Shown piece by piece: positions 1 to 9,053 of a stretch of DNA of 64,000 nt. Below the pieces are notes generated by a model. The model worked only from the letters and a program-made list of their open reading frames with translations. It did no database searches and was not told where the DNA came from. This DNA comes from Hyphomicrobium sp. 99. GTDB taxonomy: Bacteria; Pseudomonadota; Alphaproteobacteria; Rhizobiales; Hyphomicrobiaceae. The stretch is taken from contig NZ_KQ031382.1 in assembly GCF_000384335.2 (NCBI RefSeq), positions 3,111,545 to 3,175,544 on the forward strand, written 5' to 3'. Both the position numbers and the translations under genes were made by a program. Position 1 is the first letter of the stretch, and each line of letters starts with the position of its first letter.

Positions 1-3000
1 GGCGAACCGCGCGAGATAATTCGGCCCACCCGCTTTGGGACCGGTGCCCGAAAGCCCCTCGCCTCCGAACGGCTGGACGCCGACCACCGCGCCGATCTGA
101 TTGCGGTTGACGTAGAGATTGCCGACCCGCGCATTCTCCGCGACGTAGTCGGCGACGCTTTCGATCCGGCTGTGAAGTCCGAGCGTCAGCCCGTACCCGG
201 TCGCATTGAGCGCCGCGACGACCTTATCCAGGTTCCCGCGCTCGTATCGGATCATGTGCAGGATCGGCCCGAACACCTCGTGATCGAGCTTGCTCAACCG
301 GTCGATCTCATAGAGCGACGGCGTGACGTACGTCCCGGCCCGGCAGGCTTCCGGCATGGCAAGATCGATGATCTCGCGGCCCTCGCGCTGCATACGAACT
401 TTATGGCTCTCGAGAGCATCCTGCGCCGCTTCGTCGATAACCGGGCCGATGTCGGTCGCGTAATCGTAAGGATCACCGACATCGAGCGCCTCGATGGCGC
501 CCGCCAGCATCGAGCGGATGCGCGGCGCGTTGTCGTCCTGCACGAATAGAACCCGAGCAGCTGAACATCTCTGACCGGCGCTGTCGAAAGCCGACCGCAC
601 CGCGTCACGCACGACCTGCTCCGGGAGCGCCGACGAATCCGCGATCATCGCGTTGATACCGCCCGTCTCGGCGATGAACGGCACGATGGCGCCCCGGCGA
701 TCGGCAAGCGCCCGCTGAATGGCCCAGGCAGTTTCGTTGGAGCCCGTGAAAGCCACGCCCTGAATGCGCGCATCCTTGACGATGGCTTCGCCGAGCTTCC
801 CGCCGCCCGTTACGAGGTGCAGTGCGTCGCGCGGGATACCCGCCTCATGCAGCAGTTTGACCGCTAGAAAACCCGCAATCGGCGTCTGCTCGGCGGGCTT
901 GGCAACGACGGTGTTTCCAGCGGCAAGTGCCGCTGCGACCTGCCCGACAAAAATCGCGATGGGAAAATTCCAAGGCGAAATGCACCCGAAGACGCCGCGG
1001 CCTCTGAGCGTGAGTGTATTTTCCTCCCCCGTCGGCCCTTTGAGCAAAACGGGATCGGAAAAAAGGCGGCGCGTTTCGATCGCATAATAGCGAAGATAGT
1101 CGACTGCTTCGCGAACCTCGGAATGCGCCGCTTCCAGCGTCTTCCCGGCTTCACGAATAAGCGCGGCCATCAGAACCGTGCGATCCCGCTCGAACAGATC
1201 GGCGGCGGCTTCGAGAATCCGCGCGCGTTCCGGCGCATCGGTTTTCTCCCATCGCCGCGACGCATTCACCGCCGACGAAATCGCATCCTCGAGGTGCTGC
1301 GGCGTCGCCAGCCGCACCGTCCCGATCCTGTCGCGATGATCGTGCGGCGACAAAGAGATAGCAGCCGAATCTCCTCCCGCAGTGATCGCGCCGTTGACGA
1401 TCGGCCCGGCCAAGAACGGAGACTTGAGGACCTTCGCGATGTCAGCTTGAAGTCCGTCGCGCACGCTCTGCTGAACCAGCGCCAACCCGGCGCTATTTTT
1501 TCGCTCGGGCAGAAAAATGTCCCGCGGCCGCGCGATCAGTTTGACGCGCTCGCCCGAGGTGAACTCTCGATCCGCAATCTCGACAGGGTCGGCAATGATC
1601 TCGGAAATCGACATTTCCTCATCGCCCAGCCGATTGACGAACGACGTGTTGGCGCCGTTTTCGAGCAAGCGGCGCACGAGATATCCGAGCAGCTCCTCAT
1701 GGCCGCCCACCGGCGCATAGATTCGGCACGTTCGCCCGAACTTGCCCTCGCCGACGACCTGCTCGTAGAGCGCTTCGCCCATGCCGTGCAGACGCTGATA
1801 TTCAAATTCCACCTGACCGCCCGCGACGGACGCCGCCGCGATCGTGTGAGCATTATGCGTGGCAAACTGCGGGTAGAAGGCGACCGGGTCCGAAATCAGC
1901 AGGCGCATCGCAGCGAGATAGGAAACATCCGTGTGCAGCTTGCGCGAGAACACCGGATAATCTTCGAGGCCGCGCTCCTGGGCCCACTTGATCTCGCTGT
2001 CCCAATAGGCGCCCTTGACGAGGCGCACCGGAATGCGCTTGCCGGTCTTCTCGCTGAGACGCCGCAACCACCGAAGCATCGGAATGGCCCGCTTCCCGTA
2101 GGCTTGAACAGCAATGCCCAGACCGTTCCACCCCTCGAGGTGCGGGCTGACAAGCGTTTCGCCGAAGACATCGGCCATAACGTCGAGCCGGTCCTGCTCT
2201 TCGGCGTCGACTGTCAGACCCAAACCCTTCGCACGCGCCGCCCGCGCAAGCGTCAAGAGCAGCGGCGCAAGCTCCGACCGCAGGCGATGTTCTTTGCCGG
2301 GTTCAAAGCGCGGATGAAGCGCGGAGAGCTTCACCGAGATCGATGGCCGATCAAAAATCGCATCCGCGTGCGGCGTCGCGAAAGGCCCTGCATCCGCGCC
2401 GACGGCATCGATTGCGAGCATATATCGTTGGAAATACCGTTCCGCGTCCTGCACGGTTCGGGCCGCTTCTCCGAGCATGTCGTAGGAAAACCGATACCCC
2501 TTGTCGGCGAATGCGCGCGACCGCGACAGCGCTCCCTCGATCGTCGAGCCGAGCACGAATTGCTCGCCCAGCAGTCGGACGGCCTGGCGGATGGCGAGCC
2601 GGATGGTCCCCTCGCCCGAACGCGCGACAAGACGCTTCATCGCTTGGAAGGGGTTTGCGCCCTTGGCTTCCCTGAGCCGCATGATGCGACCGGTCAGCAT
2701 CAAGCCCCACGTCGAGGCATTGACGAACAGGCTTTCGGAGTGGCCGCGATGTTTCTCCCACGCCCCGCCTGAAATCTTGTCGGCAATGAACGCGTTTGCC
2801 GTTTCAGCGTCCGGAATGCGCAGTAGCGCCTCGGCGAGGCACATGAGGATCACGCCCTCGTCTGTCGCCAAGCCGTATTCGTGCATGAACGCGTCAATGC
2901 CGGCATGGCTCGACTTGTCGGCGCGTGCCGCATGCACCAGGCGCCGCGCGACGTCCGCAGTCCGCCGCCGCTCGTCTTCGGTGAAGAGCGCGCGTTCGAT

Positions 3001-3111
3001 CAGGGCGCCGACGAGCCGCGGCTCGTCCATGAGATACTGCGCGGCGAACTCGTCCCGTGGTGGGAGACCCCGCTGTGTCACGCTATCCTCACGCCGCAAT
3101 GTCGCGACCAT
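1..3111 (-). CDS. putA: Bifunctional proline dehydrogenase / delta-1-pyrroline-5-carboxylate dehydrogenase (partial, 3' end outside window)
   Basis: PutA oxidises proline to glutamate in two steps: an FAD proline dehydrogenase, then an NAD-dependent P5C dehydrogenase. The reverse-strand frame is open for 1037 codons from ATG at 3111 and runs off base 1. An N-terminal helical region is followed by the PRODH barrel (roughly residues 190-480, with RLVKGAYWDSEIK and the YQRLHGMGE motif). The aldehyde dehydrogenase half has the cofactor segment PWNFPIAIF, the catalytic SAGQRCSAA cysteine near base 570 and the late GEGLSGTGPKAGG motif. No N-terminal ribbon-helix-helix autoregulatory domain is visible, so it resembles the short type A PutAs; only a few C-terminal residues may be missing, unless it carries a type B extension. 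It is divergent from panC. Confidence 0.96.
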   Translation of the reverse strand, partial: MVATLRREDSVTQRGLPPRDEFAAQYLMDEPRLVGALIERALFTEDERRRTADVARRLVHAARADKSSHAGIDAFMHEYGLATDEGVILMCLAEALLRIPDAETANAFIADKISGGAWEKHRGHSESLFVNASTWGLMLTGRIMRLREAKGANPFQAMKRLVARSGEGTIRLAIRQAVRLLGEQFVLGSTIEGALSRSRAFADKGYRFSYDMLGEAARTVQDAERYFQRYMLAIDAVGADAGPFATPHADAIFDRPSISVKLSALHPRFEPGKEHRLRSELAPLLLTLARAARAKGLGLTVDAEEQDRLDVMADVFGETLVSPHLEGWNGLGIAVQAYGKRAIPMLRWLRRLSEKTGKRIPVRLVKGAYWDSEIKWAQERGLEDYPVFSRKLHTDVSYLAAMRLLISDPVAFYPQFATHNAHTIAAASVAGGQVEFEYQRLHGMGEALYEQVVGEGKFGRTCRIYAPVGGHEELLGYLVRRLLENGANTSFVNRLGDEEMSISEIIADPVEIADREFTSGERVKLIARPRDIFLPERKNSAGLALVQQSVRDGLQADIAKVLKSPFLAGPIVNGAITAGGDSAAISLSPHDHRDRIGTVRLATPQHLEDAISSAVNASRRWEKTDAPERARILEAAADLFERDRTVLMAALIREAGKTLEAAHSEVREAVDYLRYYAIETRRLFSDPVLLKGPTGEENTLTLRGRGVFGCISPWNFPIAIFVGQVAAALAAGNTVVAKPAEQTPIAGFLAVKLLHEAGIPRDALHLVTGGGKLGEAIVKDARIQGVAFTGSNETAWAIQRALADRRGAIVPFIAETGGINAMIADSSALPEQVVRDAVRSAFDSAGQRCSAARVLFVQDDNAPRIRSMLAGAIEALDVGDPYDYATDIGPVIDEAAQDALESHKVRMQREGREIIDLAMPEACRAGTYVTPSLYEIDRLSKLDHEVFGPILHMIRYERGNLDKVVAALNATGYGLTLGLHSRIESVADYVAENARVGNLYVNRNQIGAVVGVQPFGGEGLSGTGPKAGGPNYLARFA

Positions 3112-3279
3112 AATTTTCTCGCTGATAAAGGGGCACACTCAACGCGATTCGCCCACCGGTTGATATTACCAGATTGCTAGCCCCGCGCCTGCGGCCGAAA
3201 GCCGAAGCCCCCTTGTCCCCTTGACGGACTCCCCAAAATTCCGCCACGACTGCCCCAAAATCCAATCGGGGCCTGAACT

Positions 3280-4131
3280 TTGTCTGAAATCATCAAAGTC
3301 GTTCGCAACGTACGCGACCTCCGAAAGGCCACCTCAAAATGGCGGCAACGCGGCCAGAGCATCGCCCTCGTCCCGACAATGGGTGCCCTCCACGCAGGCC
3401 ACCTCGCACTCGTCAAGCTGGCGAGAAAGAAGGCCGACAGAACGGTCGTTTCGATTTTCGTCAACCCGACCCAGTTCGGGCCGAATGAAGATCTCTCGCG
3501 GTACCCGCGCGACGAGGCGGGCGACTTGCAAAAGCTCGCTGACGCCGATGCCGATCTCGTCTGGGCCCCGGATGTCGAAGAGATGTACCCTGAGGGCTTT
3601 TCGGCGGGCGTCCGCGCCGGGAGCGCGGGGAAGGACCTCGAAGGCGAGTTTCGCCCGTTTCATTTCGATGGCGTGGCAACGGTCTGCACGAAGCTCTTCA
3701 ACCAGGTGACGCCCGACATCGCGATCTTTGGCGAAAAGGACTACCAGCAGCTTGCCGTGCTGAAACAGGTCGTTCGCGATCTCAATATGCCCCTGAAGGT
3801 GATAGGGGCCCCAACCAAGCGCGATAGCGATGGCCTGGCGCTTTCATCTCGCAATGCCTATCTAAGCGATGCAGAACGCAAGATTGCCCCCGCGCTAAAC
3901 GCCGTTATTTCTGCACTCGCTGAAGACGTCGCAAACGGAGCGGACGTGGCGTCCGGTATTGCCAACGCCAAGCGCAAGCTTGCTGCTGCCGGATTCACGA
4001 AAATCGACTACGTCGAAGTCCGCGACGCAGAAACGCTGGCTGTCCCCCCCGCCGGAGATGGCCGCGACCTGCGTGTCCTCGCCGCTGTTTGGCTCGGCAA
4101 GACACGTTTGATCGATAACGTCGCAGTTTAA
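3280..4131 (+). CDS. panC: Pantothenate synthetase (pantoate-beta-alanine ligase)
   Basis: Cytosolic enzyme that joins pantoate and beta-alanine using ATP, the last step of pantothenate (vitamin B5) synthesis. The 283-residue protein has the family length. It shows the nucleotide-binding PTMGALHAGH segment (residues 32-41, HxGH), IFVNPTQFGPNEDL, IFGEKDYQQL and the KMSKS-like SSRNAYLS motif. The start is TTG at 3280, preceded by CGGGG about 8 bases upstream; no better in-frame ATG precedes the conserved N-terminus. panB is not adjacent. The gene is divergent from putA across 168 bases that hold the promoters but no gene, and parE follows in the same direction after about 170 bases. Confidence 0.97.
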   Translation: MSEIIKVVRNVRDLRKATSKWRQRGQSIALVPTMGALHAGHLALVKLARKKADRTVVSIFVNPTQFGPNEDLSRYPRDEAGDLQKLADADADLVWAPDVEEMYPEGFSAGVRAGSAGKDLEGEFRPFHFDGVATVCTKLFNQVTPDIAIFGEKDYQQLAVLKQVVRDLNMPLKVIGAPTKRDSDGLALSSRNAYLSDAERKIAPALNAVISALAEDVANGADVASGIANAKRKLAAAGFTKIDYVEVRDAETLAVPPAGDGRDLRVLAAVWLGKTRLIDNVAV

Positions 4132-4304
4132 GGCGTTTGCCGAGTTGCCGCGCCGCCACAAGTCGCAAACGCGATGGTGGCGAGGCACCCGGCTCGGGCT
4201 ATAAGGAACCCTCAAGATTCGCTTCAGCGGCTCTGGCTGTCGTGCGTGTCCCGCCGCTTCGTTTCGAAGGCATGGCCACGCCACCGCACGAACAAGGGCT
4301 GCAC

Positions 4305-6311
4305 ATGAGCCGATCACAAACAGACCTCTTTCCGGAATTCGATAGCGAAATGACTGAGAAATCGTCGCGTGCCCGCAAACCTGTCGAGAGCGCCTACAGC
4401 GAGCAGCATATCGAGGTGCTTGAGGGCCTGGAGCCCGTCCGGCGCCGCCCTGGCATGTACATCGGCGGCACCGACGAAAAGGCCATGCATCACCTCTTCG
4501 CCGAGGTGATCGATAACTCGATGGACGAGGCCGTCGCGGGCCACGCGACATGGATCGAGGTCGAACTCTCGGCCGACGGCTTTCTGTCAGTCACGGATAA
4601 CGGCCGCGGCATCCCGGTCGGCCCGCACCCGAAGTACAAGAACAAGAGCGCGCTCGAAGTCGTTCTCACCGTGCTGCACGCCGGCGGCAAGTTCGACTCG
4701 AAAGCCTACAACACGTCGGGCGGCTTGCACGGCGTCGGCGTCTCGGTCGTCAATGCTTTGTCCGAAACGCTCGAAGTGCAGGTGGCGCGCGACCAGCAGC
4801 TCTACCGTATGGTCTTCTCGCGCGGCGAACCGCAAACCAAGCTCGAGAAGCTCGGCTCGATCATGAACCGGCGCGGCACGAAAGTCCGCTTCAAGCCGGA
4901 TGAGAAAATCTTCGGCAAGGGCTGTGCTTTCAAGCCCGCCCGCCTGATGAAGATGGCCCGTTCGAAGGCCTACCTTTTCGGCGGCGTCGAAATCCGCTGG
5001 AAGTGCGATCCTGAACTCATCAAGGATGAAACGCCTGCGGAAGCAATCTTCCATTTCCCGGGCGGCCTGAGCGACTACCTGACGGCGTCGATCGACGGCC
5101 AAATCCAGGTGACGAAGGACATCTTCTCGGGCCGGGTGGAAAAGGAAGCCGGTCACGGCTCGGTCGAATGGGCGGTTGCCTGGATCGCCAACGAGGACGG
5201 CTTCTCGTCCTCCTACTGCAACACCATCCCGACTGCCGAAGGCGGCACGCACGAGAACGGCTTGCGCCAGGCGCTGTATAAAGGCCTCAGAGCCTACGGC
5301 GAACTCGTCGGCGCCAAAAAGGCCATCCAAATCACGTCGGAAGACGTGATGGGAACGGCGGCCTCCATGCTGTCCGTATTCATCCGCGAGCCCGAATTCC
5401 AAGGCCAGACGAAGGACAAGCTCGCATCCGCCGAAGCGACAAAAATCGTCGAAACGGCGGTCCGCGACGCCTTCGACCATTGGCTCGCCGACAGTCCGCA
5501 ACAGGCAACCAAACTCCTCGAATGGACGATTGATCAGTCCGAAGAGCGCCTGAAGCGCCGCCGCGAGAAGGAAGTGGGCCGCCAGTCCGCCACGCGCAAA
5601 TTGCGCCTGCCGGGCAAGCTCGCCGACTGCTCGATCCAGCAGGCGGCAGGCACCGAGATCTTCATCGTCGAGGGTGACTCGGCCGGCGGCAGCGCCAAGA
5701 GCGCGCGCGATCGCGAAACGCAAGCAGTGCTGCCGCTCCGCGGTAAAATCCTGAACGTCGCGAACGCCTCATCGGCCAAGCTTTCGCAGAACCAGCTGCT
5801 CGCCGATCTCATCCAGGCGCTCGGCGTCGGCACCGGCACCAAATATCGCGACGAGGATCTGCGCTATGAGCGCGTGATCATCATGACGGATGCCGACGTG
5901 GACGGCGCGCACATCGCCTCGCTGCTGATCACATTCTTCTATCAGGAGACGCCCGAACTCGTCGAAAACGGCCATCTCTTCCTGGCTGTCCCGCCGCTCT
6001 ACAAGATCTCGGACAAGAGCGACGTCGCCTATGCGCGCAACGAAGCACACCGCGACGAGCTCATCGCCACCCACTTCAAGAACAAGAAGCCGAAGGTTAC
6101 GCGCTTCAAAGGCCTTGGCGAGATGGACTTCAAGGATCTCAAAGAGACGACGATGGACAAGCGGCGGCGAACGCTTCTGCGCGTCGGCATCGGCGAAGGC
6201 GAACGGAGCGGATTGGCCGATGTGGTCAACGCGCTCATGGGCTCGAAGCCCGAAGCGCGCTTCCGCTTCATCCAGGAACACGCCGCATTCGCGAAAGACC
6301 TGGATATCTAG
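4305..6311 (+). CDS. parE: DNA topoisomerase IV subunit B
   Basis: ATPase subunit of topoisomerase IV, which with ParC decatenates daughter chromosomes. The GHKL ATPase domain has EVIDNSMDEA (catalytic region near residues 67-76), DNGRGIPVG and the ATP-lid GGLHGVGVSVVNAL. The Toprim part has EGDSAGG and the metal-binding DADVDGAHI. At 668 residues, with a short QTDLF-type N-terminus and no GyrB-specific insertion, ParE is favoured over GyrB. The frame is open upstream to 4137. I chose ATG at 4305 because AAGGG lies 7 bases before it and family homology begins there; ATG at 4272 is the alternative. A 378-codon open frame on the opposite strand is a codon-bias shadow. Confidence 0.96.
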   Translation: MSRSQTDLFPEFDSEMTEKSSRARKPVESAYSEQHIEVLEGLEPVRRRPGMYIGGTDEKAMHHLFAEVIDNSMDEAVAGHATWIEVELSADGFLSVTDNGRGIPVGPHPKYKNKSALEVVLTVLHAGGKFDSKAYNTSGGLHGVGVSVVNALSETLEVQVARDQQLYRMVFSRGEPQTKLEKLGSIMNRRGTKVRFKPDEKIFGKGCAFKPARLMKMARSKAYLFGGVEIRWKCDPELIKDETPAEAIFHFPGGLSDYLTASIDGQIQVTKDIFSGRVEKEAGHGSVEWAVAWIANEDGFSSSYCNTIPTAEGGTHENGLRQALYKGLRAYGELVGAKKAIQITSEDVMGTAASMLSVFIREPEFQGQTKDKLASAEATKIVETAVRDAFDHWLADSPQQATKLLEWTIDQSEERLKRRREKEVGRQSATRKLRLPGKLADCSIQQAAGTEIFIVEGDSAGGSAKSARDRETQAVLPLRGKILNVANASSAKLSQNQLLADLIQALGVGTGTKYRDEDLRYERVIIMTDADVDGAHIASLLITFFYQETPELVENGHLFLAVPPLYKISDKSDVAYARNEAHRDELIATHFKNKKPKVTRFKGLGEMDFKDLKETTMDKRRRTLLRVGIGEGERSGLADVVNALMGSKPEARFRFIQEHAAFAKDLDI

Positions 6312-6322
6312 ACTTGTCTTAG

Positions 6323-6361
6323 GCCTCGGCGGCCGGCTCCCCGAAGGGGAGTCGCCGAGGC
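6323..6361. repeat. REP-like palindrome, copy 1
   Basis: Imperfect palindrome just after the parE stop. The outer arms are GCCTCGGCG and CGCCGAGGC, and the inner arms GCTCCCC and GGGGAG enclose a GAA loop. It shares the core CCGGCTC-n-GAA-n-GAGTCG with six other intergenic copies in this window (near 36.7, 36.73, 37.3, 38.07, 56.1 and 56.15 kb). The outer stem sequence differs between copies while base pairing is kept, which indicates selection or origin at the structure level. Confidence 0.8.
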
Positions 6362-6390
6362 CCACAAAAGACTCAACGAGGACAACAAAA

Positions 6391-6417
6391 AAGGGAGCGC
6401 AAATCGCTCCCTTTCTT
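6391..6417. terminator. Bidirectional rho-independent terminator between parE and desaturase
   Basis: A perfect 9-bp stem AAGGGAGCG / CGCTCCCTT (6391-6399 with 6405-6413) has a 5-base loop, TTTCTT on the plus side and an A-run on the other side that gives a T-run on the minus strand. It serves both convergent genes. Confidence 0.88.
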
Positions 6418-6432
6418 ATTATTCAGCCCAGA

Positions 6433-7857
6433 TTATTTGCCGTCGCGCAGAGACGCCTCGTTCTCCCGTGCAATGGCACCAGCGTCGCTCACCTTGGCGT
6501 ATTCGAGCGTTTCGGTATCGACGTAGACGTCACCATCTGGCTTCGGCGCGTACCTTTCGCCCAGCACCTCGATAACGGTCGGATTGCGTTCCTCGACCTT
6601 GCCATGAGGCGAGTTGAAGTAGCCCTCAACGACGACCCCCTTCTCGCGATAATCCGAATCCTGCAGCAGCAGCTCGTGCAAGCCCTTGAGTTTGTAATGG
6701 GGCACAGAGGCGAAGACGTGATGCGGGAGGTGATAATCCATGCCGAACGGAAAGACCGCGTAGCGAATGAACGGATTGACGAGAAACACCCGGGTGTTCG
6801 TGTAACGTCCGCGATCGGCATTTCCGTGCTGCACCCACTGGCGCATGATCATGAATAGCGGGAACGCCGTAAACAGAGGCAGTATCCAGAGCAGGCCAAA
6901 ATACGCCCACGCTGGGCCCCAGCCCGCGACTTCGATCCCCGTAAGAGCGGAGTAGAGGATCGCCATATAGAGGATGCGGCTGATGTTCGTCGTCCGATGT
7001 GAGATCACCGTCTCGACGTGCGCATGCGGCAGCTTCTCCTCATCGAGAAAATAGAAGTACGCAACAGCCACGGCCGTCGTCACGCCAAGCGCCGCGAAGG
7101 CCCACGCGCCATGTCCCAACTTGATGAGCGTGATCGCAGCGGCAGGCGCCGTCACAGCGTAAATGACGCCCATCAGCGTCGGCAGCCGTTCGCCCTTACG
7201 CTCGCGGTCCATATACGGGTTGTTGTCGGTACCGAGCGCGCTGTAACGGGCCCGAACCAGCATGTAGCGGAAGAGGTTCGGCAGCCAAAGCTGCTTCCCG
7301 AGTTCCTTCAGCATCTCGAAATGCGTGATGGGGAAATCGAGATCATGACCGCTTTCGTTGAGCTGGGCCCAATCGGGATCACGAAGCGGATCGTTGATGA
7401 ACTGGTGATGCGCGAGATGGTGCAGCCGGTATTGGAACGTCGACGTATAGATCGGAAACCCGCCGAGCCAGTCGGATGCCAATTCGTTCAGGATCTTGTT
7501 TTCGAAAAGAATGAAGTGGGTGCCTTCGTGAATGACACCGCCAAACTGGTGTTGCGACGCGCCGACCACCGCGATGCAGAGGAGCGTAGCGGGAATGTTC
7601 CACCACCAGCCGAGGCCCGCCGCTGCGACCGCGCCGTAGCTCCAAATCGTCAATCCAATCGATGCAGCGATGACGAGATAGACAAACGCGATATGGCGGA
7701 AATTCGTGTAGTTATCCCGCTTTTTGAGTTCTCGGATGGCGTCGCCGCGACGGACGCCCCGCGGACGGTCTGCGGCCTTCCCTGGCGCAGGTGCACCAGC
7801 AGTTTCTCGCGCGGCAATGCCTGCAGCATTCAATGCAGAACCAGCATTCAAAGTCAT
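6433..7857 (-). CDS. Fatty acid desaturase family membrane di-iron protein
   Basis: Membrane-bound desaturase/hydroxylase of the DesA (COG3239) type. Three histidine boxes are visible in the 474-residue protein: HEGTH (110-114), HHLAHH (146-151) and HLPHH (376-380), with hydrophobic segments near 55-105, 235-265 and 305-345. This is the classic eight-histidine di-iron site of membrane fatty acid desaturases and related hydroxylases. The first 45 residues are Ala/Arg-rich and probably cytosolic. The substrate cannot be read from sequence; acyl-lipid desaturation is the default inference. It is a single gene with its own terminator shared with parE and no electron-transfer partner beside it. 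Confidence 0.88.
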   Translation of the reverse strand: MTLNAGSALNAAGIAARETAGAPAPGKAADRPRGVRRGDAIRELKKRDNYTNFRHIAFVYLVIAASIGLTIWSYGAVAAAGLGWWWNIPATLLCIAVVGASQHQFGGVIHEGTHFILFENKILNELASDWLGGFPIYTSTFQYRLHHLAHHQFINDPLRDPDWAQLNESGHDLDFPITHFEMLKELGKQLWLPNLFRYMLVRARYSALGTDNNPYMDRERKGERLPTLMGVIYAVTAPAAAITLIKLGHGAWAFAALGVTTAVAVAYFYFLDEEKLPHAHVETVISHRTTNISRILYMAILYSALTGIEVAGWGPAWAYFGLLWILPLFTAFPLFMIMRQWVQHGNADRGRYTNTRVFLVNPFIRYAVFPFGMDYHLPHHVFASVPHYKLKGLHELLLQDSDYREKGVVVEGYFNSPHGKVEERNPTVIEVLGERYAPKPDGDVYVDTETLEYAKVSDAGAIARENEASLRDGK

Positions 7858-8224
7858 CTATCGACCCTTGCGAATTCAACGGGGCTTAAGCAATCGGCAT
7901 CTCCCCTTTGGGGACGCGGCTTGCTACTCACCCAACCGATGTATTCTGCTTCAGACTCAGGTCCGCCGGCACATCGTACGGCATTGAATATTGATCCAAA
8001 AGTCAATTTCGCTAATACGACAAATAGCCTTCTTGTTTGGACGGTTAGTAAAGCTCTTTTTCGAGCGGACCTACACACCTCGCTACGAATGAGACCGCGC
8101 TGCTGCGATTCGTCCGCAGGCGTGCCTCACACTCGTCCAATATCACCGTGTAGGCATCGGTTTCGACCGTCCTTCACATCAAGCACAGCGATAAACAAGG
8201 ACCGCCGAAACATTCGGCACATTT
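7858..8224. other. Intergenic region, no gene seen
   Basis: This stretch is somewhat A+T-richer than its surroundings, especially near 7985-8050. It must hold the promoter of the minus-strand desaturase and perhaps the old promoter of the aquaporin pseudogene. I see no convincing ORF, hairpin or RNA gene. Confidence 0.5.
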
Positions 8225-8752
8225 ATGCTAATGTCGGCCATCCTGGGCTCAGCATTTTACTCCTTCGGAGCCCACGGGCGCTGCCGGCATTTTCGGCGTG
8301 GCTTTCTCCATCGGCATAACTGTCATGCTGACCGCTTTCGCCATCGGCCATGTGTCCGGCGGACATTAAAATCCGGCCGTAACGCTCGGTCTCGTTGCAG
8401 GCGCCCGTTTCCAGCTTGGAACAGCGGTGTTCTACATTCTGGCTCAGTTCATCGGAGCGTTCGCTGCTTGCGGAATCTTCTCGCTCGTCGGGCACACGAG
8501 CCCAACGTTCGCAGCCAACGGCTAGGGCCAGCTCTCGATGCTCAAGGCGAGCCTGCCCGAGGTGTTCATCCTCGAGACCGTGCTGATGTCGATCCCGATC
8601 TCCAATACGTCGGTCAACCCGGCCCGAAGCTTCGGACCGGCCGTCTATGCCGGCGGCGAGCCCCTCTGTCCCAGGTTTGGGTGTTCTTTGCTGCTCGCAT
8701 CCTGGGCGGCATCATTGGAGGCCTATTCGGGAAATGGCTCCTCAAGGACTAA
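8225..8752 (+). pseudogene. aqpZ: Degenerate aquaporin Z
   Basis: Remnant of a water channel. The first NPA region reads GHVSGGH-stop-NPAVTLGL, with TAA (8367-8369) exactly where the family has Phe before NPA. The frame goes on through ILAQFIGAFAA to a second stop TAG (8523-8525), where the family has Tyr in SNGYG. After ILETVL the sequence jumps to MSIPISNTSVNPARSFGPAV, so about 35 codons of the middle membrane segments are missing. A frameshift near 8665 is then needed to read SQVWVFFAARILGGIIGGL, the normal C-terminus. Another frame change lies near 8280 in the first helix. Two nonsense codons, at least two frameshifts and a deletion make a functional channel very unlikely. Confidence 0.92.
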
Positions 8753-9053
8753 GCCGTCCGTGGCGATACGGGGCGGGCTGCCTATTTCGCTCGCCCCGAT
8801 CCCTCCCCTGTGACACAACCTCGCGGGCTCAGCCCCCTGAACTGGCGAGTTTCCCTTGCGCTTGGGCGGGATGTATGCGAGCACCCAAACGTGCCGGAGC
8901 GCAGGGGATCGATTTGCGCATTTTTTAAATGCTTTTGATCCGCACTCCTATTCGGCTTAGGTCCTTTCGGCACCCGCCCCCTGCGCTCTCGAAAGACTGT
9001 CTGACGCCGAGTGCGCCGGACCATCCGAGCTGTGCAGATGGAGATACTGACTT
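8753..9053. other. Intergenic region / long 5' leader of the DEAD-box helicase
   Basis: No gene is visible in these 301 bases. A T-rich stretch at about 8921-8937 could belong to a promoter. The segment next to the helicase carries GGAG about 11 bases before the TTG start. RhlE-type helicase genes in Proteobacteria often have long, cold-responsive leaders; whether this one does is inference. Confidence 0.4.

Noticed and set aside
1123..2772. 549-codon plus-strand ORF
   Set aside because: It lies wholly opposite the clear PutA reading frame, is Arg-rich and has no domain pattern; it is a codon-bias shadow.
4587..5723. 378-codon minus-strand ORF
   Set aside because: Antisense of parE; composition (Ala/Arg/Asp/Gly) and lack of motifs mark it as a shadow.
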